From assembly GCF_003711105.1 (NCBI RefSeq), contig NZ_CP023865.1:3621001-3685000 (forward strand): a stretch of DNA of 64,000 nt. The letters run 5' to 3'. Each line of letters begins with the position of its first letter. The stretch's first letter is position 1. This DNA is from Actinoplanes teichomyceticus ATCC 31121 (lineage in GTDB: Bacteria > Actinomycetota > Actinomycetes > Mycobacteriales > Micromonosporaceae). The translations under genes were made by a program, and so were the position numbers. The notes under the pieces were generated by a model, which worked only from the letters and a program-made list of their open reading frames with translations, searched no databases and was not told the DNA's origin. Shown in pieces: positions 18,326 through 27,120 of the stretch.

Positions 18326-18661
18326 TCAACGCGCGTCCAGCAGCAGGTCGGTGACGCCGAGCAGGTTCACCAGCCAGCTCAGGTGCGCCGGCGGATGGCG
18401 CAGCGTCACCGCGATGCCGCGCCCGGTCACCGCGTGCCGGGCCTGCTGCAGCGCGCGCAGCCCGGCGATGTCGATGAAGTCCAGCGCGGCGAGGTCGACC
18501 ACGACGCGCTCGGTGGAGGCGTCGCCCAGGCCGCTGACCAGTTCCCGCAGCGGGGCGCTGACCAGCAGGTCCAGATCACCGGAGACGGTCACCGTGACGA
18601 TCCGCGCGGTGCGGTGCACGCTGATCCGGCAGATCCCGCGCTCCAGGAAGTCGCCGCTCAT
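18326..18661 (-). CDS. STAS-domain protein, anti-sigma-factor-antagonist-like
   Basis: STAS protein of 111 residues, the fold used by SpoIIAA/RsbV to release sigma factors from anti-sigma kinases. The central strand-helix reads VVVDLAALDFIDIAGLRAL. In SpoIIAA the equivalent segment is D-S-S-G, where the second Ser is phosphorylated; here that position is Ala (D-I-A-G), so regulation by Ser phosphorylation looks lost. The ATG at 18661 starts the domain neatly; a longer version from 18730 is possible but adds a non-domain tail. No anti-sigma factor or kinase is adjacent. It is followed downstream on the same strand by the XRE gene, about 100 bp away. Confidence 0.85.
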   Translation of the reverse strand: MSGDFLERGICRISVHRTARIVTVTVSGDLDLLVSAPLRELVSGLGDASTERVVVDLAALDFIDIAGLRALQQARHAVTGRGIAVTLRHPPAHLSWLVNLLGVTDLLLDAR

Positions 18662-18805
18662 GGCAGTGGGCCGGTTCTCATCGTGCTGACCTCCGGACCG
18701 AGATCGTCGCGCGTGCCGCGCGCTATCCACAGTCTTCGTCGTGCGGCGGTCCGGGTACAGCCTTCGACAGGTTACGGACCACCGCCGATCGCCCGATCCG
18801 ATGGC

Positions 18806-21115
18806 TCAGGCCGCCTCGGCCGCCTCGGCCGGTCGCTGCCGCGCGGCGAAGTCGGCCGCGGGCATCGGGCGGGCGTAGTGGTAGCCCTGCCCCCGGTCGC
18901 AGCCCAGCTCGTGCAGCAGGGCGGCGTGGAACGGCGTCTCGATGCCCTCGGCCACCGTCGTCAGCCGCAGACTCCGGGCCAGGTCCACCACCGTACGGAC
19001 CAGGGCGATCTGCCGGGTGTCGTCGCTGTCGGCGGGCATCAGCGACCGGTCGATCTTCAGGACGTCGATCGGCAGGTCGCGCAGGTACGCCAGCGACGAG
19101 TACCCGGTGCCGAAGTCGTCCACGGCGATCCGGACGCCGTCCCCGCGCAGCGCCTCCAGGTGCGCCCGGGCCTGCGCGCTCGGCACGCCCTCCCGGACCA
19201 GGATCCCCTCGGTGATCTCCAGGGTGAGCGCGGCGGCGGGCAGGCCGGTGTCGGCCAGGCTGCGGCGCACCTTCGCGGTGAACTCGTCGTCGGCCAGCTG
19301 GCGCGGTGACACGTTGACGGTCAGCGTGACCCCGTGCGCGCGGTGCCAGGCGGCCGCCTCGGCGCAGGCCCGGCGCAGCACCCACTCGCCCAGGGCGACG
19401 ATCAGGCCGCTGTCCTCGGCGGCCGGGATGAACAGGTCGGGCCGGACCGGCGCCTCGCCGGGCGGCAGCCAGCGCACCAGCGCCTCGACCGCCACCGTCC
19501 GGGCGCCGGCCAGGTCGACGATCGGCTGGTAGTGGACGACGAACTCCTCGCGCTCCAGGGAGTGCCGCAGCCGCTCGACCACCCGGATGCGCTCGGTCTG
19601 CCGCTGGCGCAGCTCGGGTTCGTACCAGACGGCACAGTCCTTGCCGGCTGCCTTGGCGGCGTACAGGGCGAGGTCCGCGTCGCCGAGGGTGTGCGCCACG
19701 TCGGCGCCGTCCGCCGGGCGCACCCCGACGCTGGCCGTGACGTGCAGCGTGTACCCGGACACCGTGACCGGCGCCTGCAACGCCGTCAGCACGGCGCCGG
19801 CCCGGATGCCCAGCAGCTCCCGGTCGGTGCCCGGCACCAGGACGGCGAACTCGTCCCCGCCGGTACGCGACAGCAGGTCCGCCGGGCCCAGGGCGGCCCG
19901 CAGCCGGGCGGCGATCTCGACCAGCAGGTTGTCGCCGGCCTGGTGGCCGAGCCGGTCGTTGACGTCCTGGAAGCCGTCGAGGTCCAGCAGCAGCAACCCG
20001 TGTGCCGGGCCGGCGGCGATCCGGCTCTCCAGCAGACGCCGGTTGGGCAGTCCGGTCAGCGCGTCGTGCTCGGCCAGGTGCCGCAGCGACGCCTGCAGTA
20101 CCGCGTGCTCGTCGAGCGCCGCGGCCAGCGACTCGGCGTGCCGCCCCAGCTGCCGCTGCGCGTTGGTCATCCGGATCACCAGCAGCAGGCTGATCAGCGC
20201 GGTGGCGGCCAGCGGCAGCAGGAAGTCCAGGTGGTCCAGGTCGTCCGCGTGGTAGTCGTTGAGCAGCGCGTACGCGGTCGCGGCCGGGCCGATGAGGACC
20301 AGCACGCCGTGCAGCAGCGCCGTCCGCCGGCCGCCGGTGGTCGTGTCCGGGGCGGCGGGCCGCGCCGCGGTGGCCGGGTGCAGCGCGGCGACCCCGGGCA
20401 GCGTGAAGGCGAGCAGCCACGCGGTGACGCTCAGGTCCGGACCGGACCAGGAGCCGCCCTCGGTGACCGAGAGGAAGTACCGCATGTCGGCCACGGTCAG
20501 CAGCACGGCCATGAGCAGCAGGCCGACGTGCGTGTTCCGCAGCCGCCGCTGCACCACCAGCAGCCGCACCGCCATGGCCACCAGCAGCAGGTCCAGCAGC
20601 GGGTAGGCGATGGCGCCGCTGTCCGGCGGGACCCGATCGACGTCGACCACGTACGGGTCGTACAGCAGGATCCAGGCCAGCGTCACGCCGGTGCAGGTGA
20701 CGATGCCCGCCTCGGCCGTGCCGGCCCATCGGGAGCCGCCCGGCGGGCGCTCGGGCAGCATCGCCATCCCGGCCGCCAGCAGCGGGTACATGGCGAAGTA
20801 GAGCAGGTCGACCACGGAGAACGTCGGGGCCACGGTCAGGTCCAGGCTGAGCTGCGCGCCCCACACCGTGTTGGCCACCGCGCCGCAGCTCAGGGCGGCG
20901 GCCAGCAGCAGCCAGGCGCGCGGGTGGGCCGGGCGGTGCCGCCGTACCCCGGCCACGACGCACGCCGCCGAGCCGAAGCCGACCAGGGCGTAGGCGTACT
21001 CCTGCACGGCCACGCCGGCCAGCGGCGCGGTGACCGCGGTGAGCACGCCGGGAACCGCCGCCCAGGCGGGCCATCGCCAACCGCGCACCGTGCCCCCGTC
21101 CCGTCGTCCAGTCAC
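18806..21115 (-). CDS. Membrane GGDEF-EAL c-di-GMP signalling protein
   Basis: Bifunctional c-di-GMP enzyme of 769 residues. About nine hydrophobic helices (residues 15-320) form an integral-membrane sensor. A GGDEF domain (about 345-500) has HDALTGLPNRRLL and the intact active site RTGGDEFAVL. A full EAL domain (about 515-755) follows with VAVEALVRW, the metal-binding VDDFGTGYSSL, and the C-terminal RGQGYHYARPM. Both cyclase and phosphodiesterase sites look intact, so net activity cannot be told from sequence. Its membrane domain is related to that of the divergent neighbour at 21277, with shared motifs such as DLLYFAMYPLLAAG against DAAYLSLYPACATG. The GTG start at 21115 has no clear ribosome-binding site. 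Confidence 0.92.
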   Translation of the reverse strand: MTGRRDGGTVRGWRWPAWAAVPGVLTAVTAPLAGVAVQEYAYALVGFGSAACVVAGVRRHRPAHPRAWLLLAAALSCGAVANTVWGAQLSLDLTVAPTFSVVDLLYFAMYPLLAAGMAMLPERPPGGSRWAGTAEAGIVTCTGVTLAWILLYDPYVVDVDRVPPDSGAIAYPLLDLLLVAMAVRLLVVQRRLRNTHVGLLLMAVLLTVADMRYFLSVTEGGSWSGPDLSVTAWLLAFTLPGVAALHPATAARPAAPDTTTGGRRTALLHGVLVLIGPAATAYALLNDYHADDLDHLDFLLPLAATALISLLLVIRMTNAQRQLGRHAESLAAALDEHAVLQASLRHLAEHDALTGLPNRRLLESRIAAGPAHGLLLLDLDGFQDVNDRLGHQAGDNLLVEIAARLRAALGPADLLSRTGGDEFAVLVPGTDRELLGIRAGAVLTALQAPVTVSGYTLHVTASVGVRPADGADVAHTLGDADLALYAAKAAGKDCAVWYEPELRQRQTERIRVVERLRHSLEREEFVVHYQPIVDLAGARTVAVEALVRWLPPGEAPVRPDLFIPAAEDSGLIVALGEWVLRRACAEAAAWHRAHGVTLTVNVSPRQLADDEFTAKVRRSLADTGLPAAALTLEITEGILVREGVPSAQARAHLEALRGDGVRIAVDDFGTGYSSLAYLRDLPIDVLKIDRSLMPADSDDTRQIALVRTVVDLARSLRLTTVAEGIETPFHAALLHELGCDRGQGYHYARPMPAADFAARQRPAEAAEAA

Positions 21116-21276
21116 GCCGCGATGTTCATCGGCGTGATCCCGGCCGACCTGAGATCACGACCCGCCGTCGTGGACGGGGGACGCGCGCTACCGGATCGCA
21201 CCCCGGATCGCACCCGTCCGGCAACCGTCGCCCGATGCCATGGCCTTCTGTCGGCACAGCGGAGGTGGCCCCGGGC

Positions 21277-22719
21277 ATGGCGAGTCGGTTGATGCGTTTC
21301 CACATGGTCGTCGCCGCCGTCGCGGTGCTCGGGTTCCTGGCCGTGCCGGACGGCAGCACGCTGCAGCTGGTGTGGCAGGTCGCGGTCGGGTGGCTCACCG
21401 CCGCGATCATCGTCGCCGCGGTCCGCAGCCGCCGCCCGGAGCTGTCGGCGACTTGGTGGCTCATCGCGCTCGGCGTGGCCGGCAACGCCAGCGGCATCCT
21501 GGTGGAGTACGTGCTGACCCGCACCCAGGCCGACCCCGGCTTCCCGTCCTGGGCCGACGCCGCCTACCTGTCGCTGTATCCCGCGTGCGCCACCGGCCTG
21601 CTGCTGCTCATCCGGCGCCGGACCGCCCAGCGCGACTGGTCCGGGCTGGTCGACGCCACCACGCTGACCACCGGCATGGGGCTGCTCGCCTGGGTCTTCA
21701 TGGTCAAACCGGCCGCCGCCGACCCGACCATCGGCCTGCTCGGCCACATCGTCAGCGTCGCGTACCCGGTCGGCGACGTCGTGCTGCTGGCCATGACCGT
21801 CCGGCTGATGATCAGCGGCGGCGCCCGGAACACCTCCTTCCGCCTGGTGTGCGCGGCGCTGGGCTGCTTCCTCGCCGGTGACGGCGCCTGGGCGGTGATC
21901 AACCAGATGGTCTGGGAGCCGGGCCCGATGGCGCACAAGGTCCTCGCCGACGTGTTCCTCGCCGGCTACCTGCTCTTCGGCGCCGCCGCGGCGCACCCCG
22001 ACGTGCGCTCGCTGGCCCGGGCGGTGGCGCCGCGCACCGGCCGGATCAGCCGGACGCTGCTGCTCGCGCTGACCGTCGCCTCGCTGATCGGGCCCACCCT
22101 GCTGATCCTGCAGGCGGTCCGCGACCGGGTGACCGACGCGCTGGCCATCGCGCTCGGCTGCATCGCGCTGTTCCTGCTGGTGCTGGTCCGGATGTCGCAG
22201 CTGATCACGCAGCTGGACAGGCAGACCGAGCGGGTGCGCGAGCTGGCCGTCACCGACGAGCTGACCGGCCTGCCGAACCGGCGGGCGTGGAACACCGAGC
22301 TGCCACGCGCGGTGGAACGGGCCCGGCGTACCGGCGTCCCGCTCACCGTCGCGGTCGTCGACATCGACCACTTCAAGCGGTTCAACGACGCGTACGGGCA
22401 CCCGGCCGGGGACCGGCTGCTGAAGGAGGCGGCCGCCGCCTGGCAGGAGCAGCTGCGCTCGGTGGACCACCTGGCCCGGTACGGCGGCGAGGAGTTCGTG
22501 CTGATGCTGCCGGACGCGGCCGTCGAGCAGGGCGGGGCGATCCTGGACCGGATGCGCCGGGCCACCCCGCTGGGCCAGACCTTCTCGGCCGGCATCGCCA
22601 CCTGGAACGGCACGGAGACCTCCGACGAGCTCACCGCCCGCGCCGACGCCGCCCTGTACGAGGCCAAGAACGCCGGCCGTGACCGGATCGTGGCCGCCCG
22701 GGAGAGCGCCCTGGCCTGA
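21277..22719 (+). CDS. Membrane diguanylate cyclase (GGDEF)
   Basis: Predicted diguanylate cyclase of 480 residues making c-di-GMP from two GTP. About ten hydrophobic helices (5-300) form a sensor related to that of the divergent GGDEF-EAL protein. The catalytic domain (about 325-470) has TDELTGLPNRRAWN, VDIDHFKRFNDAYGH and the active-site RYGGEEFVL, all intact. There is no EAL domain. The start at 21277 follows GGAGG at 21261, 11 nt away, slightly long; in-frame ATG 21235 is an alternative. The gene ends 12 bp from the convergent sugar-permease gene. Confidence 0.92.
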   Translation: MASRLMRFHMVVAAVAVLGFLAVPDGSTLQLVWQVAVGWLTAAIIVAAVRSRRPELSATWWLIALGVAGNASGILVEYVLTRTQADPGFPSWADAAYLSLYPACATGLLLLIRRRTAQRDWSGLVDATTLTTGMGLLAWVFMVKPAAADPTIGLLGHIVSVAYPVGDVVLLAMTVRLMISGGARNTSFRLVCAALGCFLAGDGAWAVINQMVWEPGPMAHKVLADVFLAGYLLFGAAAAHPDVRSLARAVAPRTGRISRTLLLALTVASLIGPTLLILQAVRDRVTDALAIALGCIALFLLVLVRMSQLITQLDRQTERVRELAVTDELTGLPNRRAWNTELPRAVERARRTGVPLTVAVVDIDHFKRFNDAYGHPAGDRLLKEAAAAWQEQLRSVDHLARYGGEEFVLMLPDAAVEQGGAILDRMRRATPLGQTFSAGIATWNGTETSDELTARADAALYEAKNAGRDRIVAARESALA

Positions 22720-22731
22720 CGCCGGCCGGGG

Positions 22732-23658
22732 TCAGCCCTGACGGCCCTGGGTGGCCACGCCCTCGATGAAGTAGCGCTGGCCGAAACTGAACAGCACCAG
22801 CATGGGCAGCGTGACCAGCAGCGCGGCCACCATCACGTACTGGTAGTCGGCGTGCCCGCCGGCGGTCGGGCTGTACTTGGTCATCGAGTACGCCACCCCG
22901 AGCGGCGCGGTGAACCCCTCGACGGAGCCGGCGTTGAGGTAGATCAGCGCGCCCTGGAAGTTGTTCCACGAGGCCTGGAACTCGAAGAGGAAGACGATGA
23001 CGAACGACGGCAGCGACAGCGGCATCGCGATGCGCCAGAACATCTGCCAGTAACTGGAGCCGTCGATGCGCGCCGCCTCGAACAGCTCCCGGGGCAGACC
23101 CAGGTAGAACTGCCGCTGCAGGAAGATGTAGAAGGCCGAGCCGAACAGGTTGGCGCCGAACAGCGGGACCCAGGTGCCGAGCAGCCCGGTCAGCTTCCAG
23201 ATCAGGTAGGTCGGGATCATCGTCACCGAGGCGGGCAGCATCATCGTGGCCAGCACCAGGCCGAAGAGGACGCCGCGGCCGGGGAAGCGGAAGTACGCGA
23301 AGCCGAACGCCACGATCGAGCTGGAGACCGCGACCAGGGCCGCGGCGAGCAGCGCGATGCACACGCTGTTGCCCACCCAGTGCAGCAGCGGCAGCTCGCG
23401 CCACACGTCCACGTAGTTGTCGAAGCGCCAGGTGCGCGGGATCAGCGCGTTGTCGAAGACCTGCCCGGCCGGTTTCAGGCTGGCCGCTACCAGCCACACC
23501 AGCGGGTACAGGAACAGCGCGGCGAACCCGATCAGCAGCACGGTGAGCAGGAGCTGCCCGGCCGAGAAGCGGCGCGGGGCCCGGGCCCGCCGCCGGCCGC
23601 CCGCCGCCCGCCCGGCCGGCACGGCGGGGGACGAGGCGCCGGGATCGGTGGTCGCCAT
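22732..23658 (-). CDS. Sugar ABC transporter permease, MalG/UgpE type
   Basis: Inner-membrane permease of 308 residues, family CUT1. Six transmembrane segments follow an Arg-rich cytoplasmic N terminus. The ATPase-contact loop (EAA motif) reads ELFEAARIDGSSYWQMFWR. The ATG overlaps the stop of the upstream permease gene by one base (TGATG), so the two are translationally coupled. It is last in the operon substrate-binding protein - MalF-type permease - this gene. No ATPase gene is present, so a shared MsiK-like ATPase encoded elsewhere probably energises it. Confidence 0.94.
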   Translation of the reverse strand: MATTDPGASSPAVPAGRAAGGRRRARAPRRFSAGQLLLTVLLIGFAALFLYPLVWLVAASLKPAGQVFDNALIPRTWRFDNYVDVWRELPLLHWVGNSVCIALLAAALVAVSSSIVAFGFAYFRFPGRGVLFGLVLATMMLPASVTMIPTYLIWKLTGLLGTWVPLFGANLFGSAFYIFLQRQFYLGLPRELFEAARIDGSSYWQMFWRIAMPLSLPSFVIVFLFEFQASWNNFQGALIYLNAGSVEGFTAPLGVAYSMTKYSPTAGGHADYQYVMVAALLVTLPMLVLFSFGQRYFIEGVATQGRQG

Positions 23659-24575
23659 CACCGCTCTCCCTCGTAGTGAACGTACCGGTTGCCGATCCTG
23701 ACCTGCGCGAACGTCAGGATCAGCAGGATGACGAAGAGCAGCCACGCCATGGCGGCCGCGAAACCGAAGTTGAACTGGCGGAACGCCTGCTGGAACAGGT
23801 AGACCGCGTAGAACAGCGAGGACTCCGGGGCGACGTTGGTCTGATCCCGCCAGAACAGCAGGAACGCCTGGTCGAACACCTGGAAGGCGTTGATCGTCAG
23901 GATGATCACGGCGAAGAACACGGCGCCGGAGATCATCGGCAGGGTGATCGCGAAGAACCGGCGGACCGGGCCGGCGCCGTCCAGGGACGCCACCTCGTAC
24001 AGCTCGCGGGGCACGTTCTTGAGCGCGGCCAGGAAGATCACCATGGTGCCGCTGACGCCCCACAGCGCCATGAGCACGATCGAGGGCCGTACCCACGCCG
24101 GGTCCACCAGCCACTGCGGGCCCTGCACGCCGACCGCTCGCAGCGCCTGGTTGATCGCGCCGGTGTTGCCGTTGAGCAGTAGCAGGAACACCGCGGCGGT
24201 GGCCACCGCCGGCGTCATCTTGGGCAGGTAGTAGACCGTCCGGAAGAAGCCGGCGCCGCGCCGGACCCGGTCGAGCAGGACCGCCAGCAGCAGCGCGAAG
24301 CAGACCTCGGCCGGCACCGCGAGCACCGCGAAGAACAGCGTGTTGGTCAGCGACATGGCGACCCGCGGGTCCTCCAGCAGCGCCCGGTAGTTGTCCAGCC
24401 CGGCCGGTCGCATCCGGTTGGTCGCCAGGTTGAAGTGGCTGAACGAGATGGCCAGGCTGTAGATCATCGTGCCCAGCGTGAAGATCAGGAAGCCGACGAT
24501 CCACGGCAGGACGAACAGGTAGCCGGCCACGGCCTCGCGGCGGTGGTACCGGCGCGGCTTGAGATCCGACGGCAT
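23658..24575 (-). CDS. Sugar ABC transporter permease, MalF/UgpA type
   Basis: Permease of 305 residues with six transmembrane helices starting at AGYLFVLPWIVGFLIFTLG. Its EAA loop is ELYEVASLDGAGPVRRFFAITL. ATG 24575 is preferred because AGGAGG lies 10 nt upstream; an in-frame GTG at 24584 sits only 1 nt from that site. It pairs with the downstream MalG-type permease (1-nt overlap) and follows the binding-protein gene by 40 nt. Confidence 0.93.
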   Translation of the reverse strand: MPSDLKPRRYHRREAVAGYLFVLPWIVGFLIFTLGTMIYSLAISFSHFNLATNRMRPAGLDNYRALLEDPRVAMSLTNTLFFAVLAVPAEVCFALLLAVLLDRVRRGAGFFRTVYYLPKMTPAVATAAVFLLLLNGNTGAINQALRAVGVQGPQWLVDPAWVRPSIVLMALWGVSGTMVIFLAALKNVPRELYEVASLDGAGPVRRFFAITLPMISGAVFFAVIILTINAFQVFDQAFLLFWRDQTNVAPESSLFYAVYLFQQAFRQFNFGFAAAMAWLLFVILLILTFAQVRIGNRYVHYEGER

Positions 24576-24615
24576 TTCCGACACGCCTCCTCGCGTACCG
24601 TCCGGGCCCGCGGCG

Positions 24616-25989
24616 TCAGCCGGCGATCGTCCGGTACGCGGCCACGGCCGCCGTCTGCGCGTCGGCGAGCGCCGCCCGCGGGCTCTTCTGTCCCAGCAGC
24701 GCCGCGGTGACAGCGCTGGTCAGCTCCTGCTTGAGCGGCTGCCCGGCGGGTGAGGCGCCGGCGCTGCGACCGGCGGCGAGCACGTCGTAGTAGGTGCGGA
24801 CCACCTGGTCGAAGCCGGCGTTGCCGCTGGGCTTGACGTACTGCTCGCGGATCGACCGGTCCGGGCCGGGCGATCCGGTGAACAGGCCGGTGTAGACGGC
24901 CCGGTCCTTCGCCCGGGTGGCGGCCCGGGCCCGGGCCGCCGCCTGCCACGCGCCGTCCTCGGTCAGCGCCAGCGCCCACCGGCAGGCGGCGCTCGGGTTC
25001 TTCGACTTCGCCGGGATCACGAACGAGCCGCCGAAGGCCACGGCGACCGGCCGGCCGTCGCGGCCCCGGAACGGCGCCGCGGCCAGCCGTACCCGGTCCT
25101 TGGCCGGGGACAGCACGTTCGCGTACCACTGCGCGTCGATCTCGGCGCCCACCTGGTTGCGGACGAACTGGTTGTGCTCACCGAACACGTCGAACGAGTC
25201 GGTGAAGCTCTTGTACCGGGCGAAGCCGCCCTGCGCGTCGACGATCCGCTTGAGCAGCTCCAGCGGGTAGACGTTGGCCGGGTCGTCCAGCGTCGGCACG
25301 CCGCCGTCGCCGACCAGCCGCCCGCCCTGCCCGACGAACCACAGGTAGAGCTGCCCGGTGGCCTGCGGGTTGAAGCCGAGCGTGCTGGGCACGCCGTCGC
25401 TGGCACGGTACATCCTGGCGATGGCGGCCAGCAGCGTGTCCGGCTTCGACGTGTCGATCTCCTCGGCCCGCACGCCGGCCGCGTCCAGCACCGTCCGGTT
25501 CAGGATGATCGCCGGTGGCTGGTAGAACTGCGGCACCGCCCAGATCCGGTCCCGGTACGTCACGTCGGCCACGACGTTGGGATACCAGCGTTGCCGGGGG
25601 TCCACCCGGTGTGCCGCGAAGCACCGGTCCACCGGCATGATCAGGCCCTGGGCGGCGTACGTGCCCACGTACTCGCGGTCCATCTGCACCACGTCGGGCA
25701 CGTCGCCACCGGCCAGCCGGGTGGTGAACTTCTGCGCGTCGAACCCGGTCCGGTCGGTCTCGACGGTCAGCCCGGGCAGCCGGGCGGCGGCGTAGTCCAG
25801 GCGGGCCGTGCCGACGTCGTCCGCGTTGTCGAACGCCCAGGCGCGCAGTGTGCCGCCGGCCGCGGCGCTGAAGTCGGCGGCCGGGGCGCCGGGGCCGTCG
25901 GCGCCGGACTCACAGGCCGCCGTGCCGCCGGTGACGGCGACGGCGAGGGCGACGCCGGCGGCCAGCCCGGCCGCTCGTGCCTTTCCCAT
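24616..25989 (-). CDS. Sugar ABC transporter substrate-binding lipoprotein
   Basis: Extracytoplasmic solute-binding protein of 457 residues, family 1. The signal peptide ends in a lipobox GTAAC, making Cys26 the lipidation site. The mature part has the bilobal CUT1 features LAGGDVPDVVQMDREYVG and AVAFGGSFVIPAKSKNPSAACRWALALT. GGAGG lies 5 nt before the ATG. It is the first gene of a three-gene import operon. The substrate is unknown; a nearby GH84 hexosaminidase gene on the other strand makes an amino-sugar or glycan fragment conceivable, but this is only context. Confidence 0.92.
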   Translation of the reverse strand: MGKARAAGLAAGVALAVAVTGGTAACESGADGPGAPAADFSAAAGGTLRAWAFDNADDVGTARLDYAAARLPGLTVETDRTGFDAQKFTTRLAGGDVPDVVQMDREYVGTYAAQGLIMPVDRCFAAHRVDPRQRWYPNVVADVTYRDRIWAVPQFYQPPAIILNRTVLDAAGVRAEEIDTSKPDTLLAAIARMYRASDGVPSTLGFNPQATGQLYLWFVGQGGRLVGDGGVPTLDDPANVYPLELLKRIVDAQGGFARYKSFTDSFDVFGEHNQFVRNQVGAEIDAQWYANVLSPAKDRVRLAAAPFRGRDGRPVAVAFGGSFVIPAKSKNPSAACRWALALTEDGAWQAAARARAATRAKDRAVYTGLFTGSPGPDRSIREQYVKPSGNAGFDQVVRTYYDVLAAGRSAGASPAGQPLKQELTSAVTAALLGQKSPRAALADAQTAAVAAYRTIAG

Positions 25990-26343
25990 GATGGCCTCCC
26001 TTCGGCGGCGGGAGCGCTCGCCGCACCGGTGCTGTCCGGGCCGTCCCGCCGGCCGGAGGCGGCGAGGGGATCCGGACATCGAAAGTTATCGAAGTCTGTG
26101 GTGGCGCACAAGGCGAGCGTGCCGGCGGGCGGTCGGCGCGGCCGCGGGCGCCGTCCCCGGGGGATCAACGAGGGGTCCGGTGGCGGGGAAACGATGCCCC
26201 TCGTGGCCGGACCGGTCCGGGGACCCGGCCCGCGCGGCGCCCGCGCTCACCCACCCGGATGCTCTGCGCCCGCCCGGCATGAATCCGGGCGGCGGCGGGT
26301 ATCCCGGCAGACTCGGCATGACGACCAGGCGGGAGGCCCGGCA
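25990..26343. other. Divergent promoter region (354 bp) of the sugar ABC operon and GAF-ANTAR gene
   Basis: The notable element is TCGAAAGTTATCGA (26079-26092), an imperfect palindrome about 90 bp upstream of the binding-protein gene. It fits a LacI-type operator and shares its CGAAAGTT core with the CE4 upstream region. No gene is seen. Confidence 0.5.
26079..26092. promoter_or_regulatory. Operator-like palindrome TCGAAAGTTATCGA
   Basis: TCGA half-sites flank a six-base centre with A/T symmetry. It lies in the sugar ABC operon promoter, but no LacI gene is adjacent. Confidence 0.45.
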
Positions 26344-27084
26344 ATGGCGCAGCATCGGCCGACACCACGCCTCCCGCAGCACCGCGGCGAACTGAGCGCC
26401 GCGCTGGCCACCCTCGCCGGCACCCCGGACGACCACTCCGGCGTCGACGACCAGCTGATCGCGATCGGCCGGCTGTGCGCCCAGCGGATCGCCGCGGTGC
26501 GCTACGCGTCGGTGACCGTCCGGCACGACGGCGCCTACACCACCGTCGCGGCCAGCAACGACATCGCGGTCGCCGTCGACGAGGCGCAGTACGCCGAGCG
26601 GGCCGGCCCGTGCCTGGAGGCCATCGACTCGGCCACCCCGCTGGGCGTGCCGGACATCGCCGCGACGATGCGCTGGCCCGGCTTCCGCGAGACCGCCTAC
26701 CGCCTCGGGCTGCACACGTCGTTGTCCGTCCCACTGTTCGCCGGGCGCGGGGAGCCGATCGCCGCGCTCAACCTCTACGGCCACGACTCCGCCATGATGT
26801 CCGCCCTGACCGCCGCGGTGTGGGCGGCCTACGACCCGGCCGTGCCCGCCGGCCCCGACCTGCCGCGGCTGGACGCGGGCGGGGCCGAACTGGCCACCGG
26901 GCTGACCGAGGCGTTCGCCGTCCGGGCCGTCATCCAGCGCGCGCTGGGCGTCATCGCCCGGCGGGAGGGGCTGCCCGACCGCGCCTACGCCACGCTGCGG
27001 TTGCGTGCCGCCGACGCCGGGACCTCGCTGTTCGACGCGGCGACCACGGTCATCCGGGAGAGCGATCCCGATCCCCGGCGGTGA
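26344..27084 (+). CDS. GAF and ANTAR domain protein
   Basis: Signalling protein of 246 residues. The GAF domain (about 35-160) contains YASVTVRHDGAYTTVAASND and LSVPLFAGRGEPIAALNLYG. The C-terminal ANTAR domain (about 185-240) contains FAVRAVIQRALGVIARREGL and YATLRLRAADAG. ANTAR domains bind paired RNA hairpins and prevent termination, so this is probably a sensor-coupled antiterminator; its RNA targets are unknown. GGGAGG lies 7 nt before the ATG. It is 36 bp upstream of the GH84 gene on the same strand and may be co-transcribed. Confidence 0.9.
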   Translation: MAQHRPTPRLPQHRGELSAALATLAGTPDDHSGVDDQLIAIGRLCAQRIAAVRYASVTVRHDGAYTTVAASNDIAVAVDEAQYAERAGPCLEAIDSATPLGVPDIAATMRWPGFRETAYRLGLHTSLSVPLFAGRGEPIAALNLYGHDSAMMSALTAAVWAAYDPAVPAGPDLPRLDAGGAELATGLTEAFAVRAVIQRALGVIARREGLPDRAYATLRLRAADAGTSLFDAATTVIRESDPDPRR

Positions 27085-27120
27085 CCGGCCGGGCGGGCTC
27101 CGCGATGGACGGCGGCGCCG

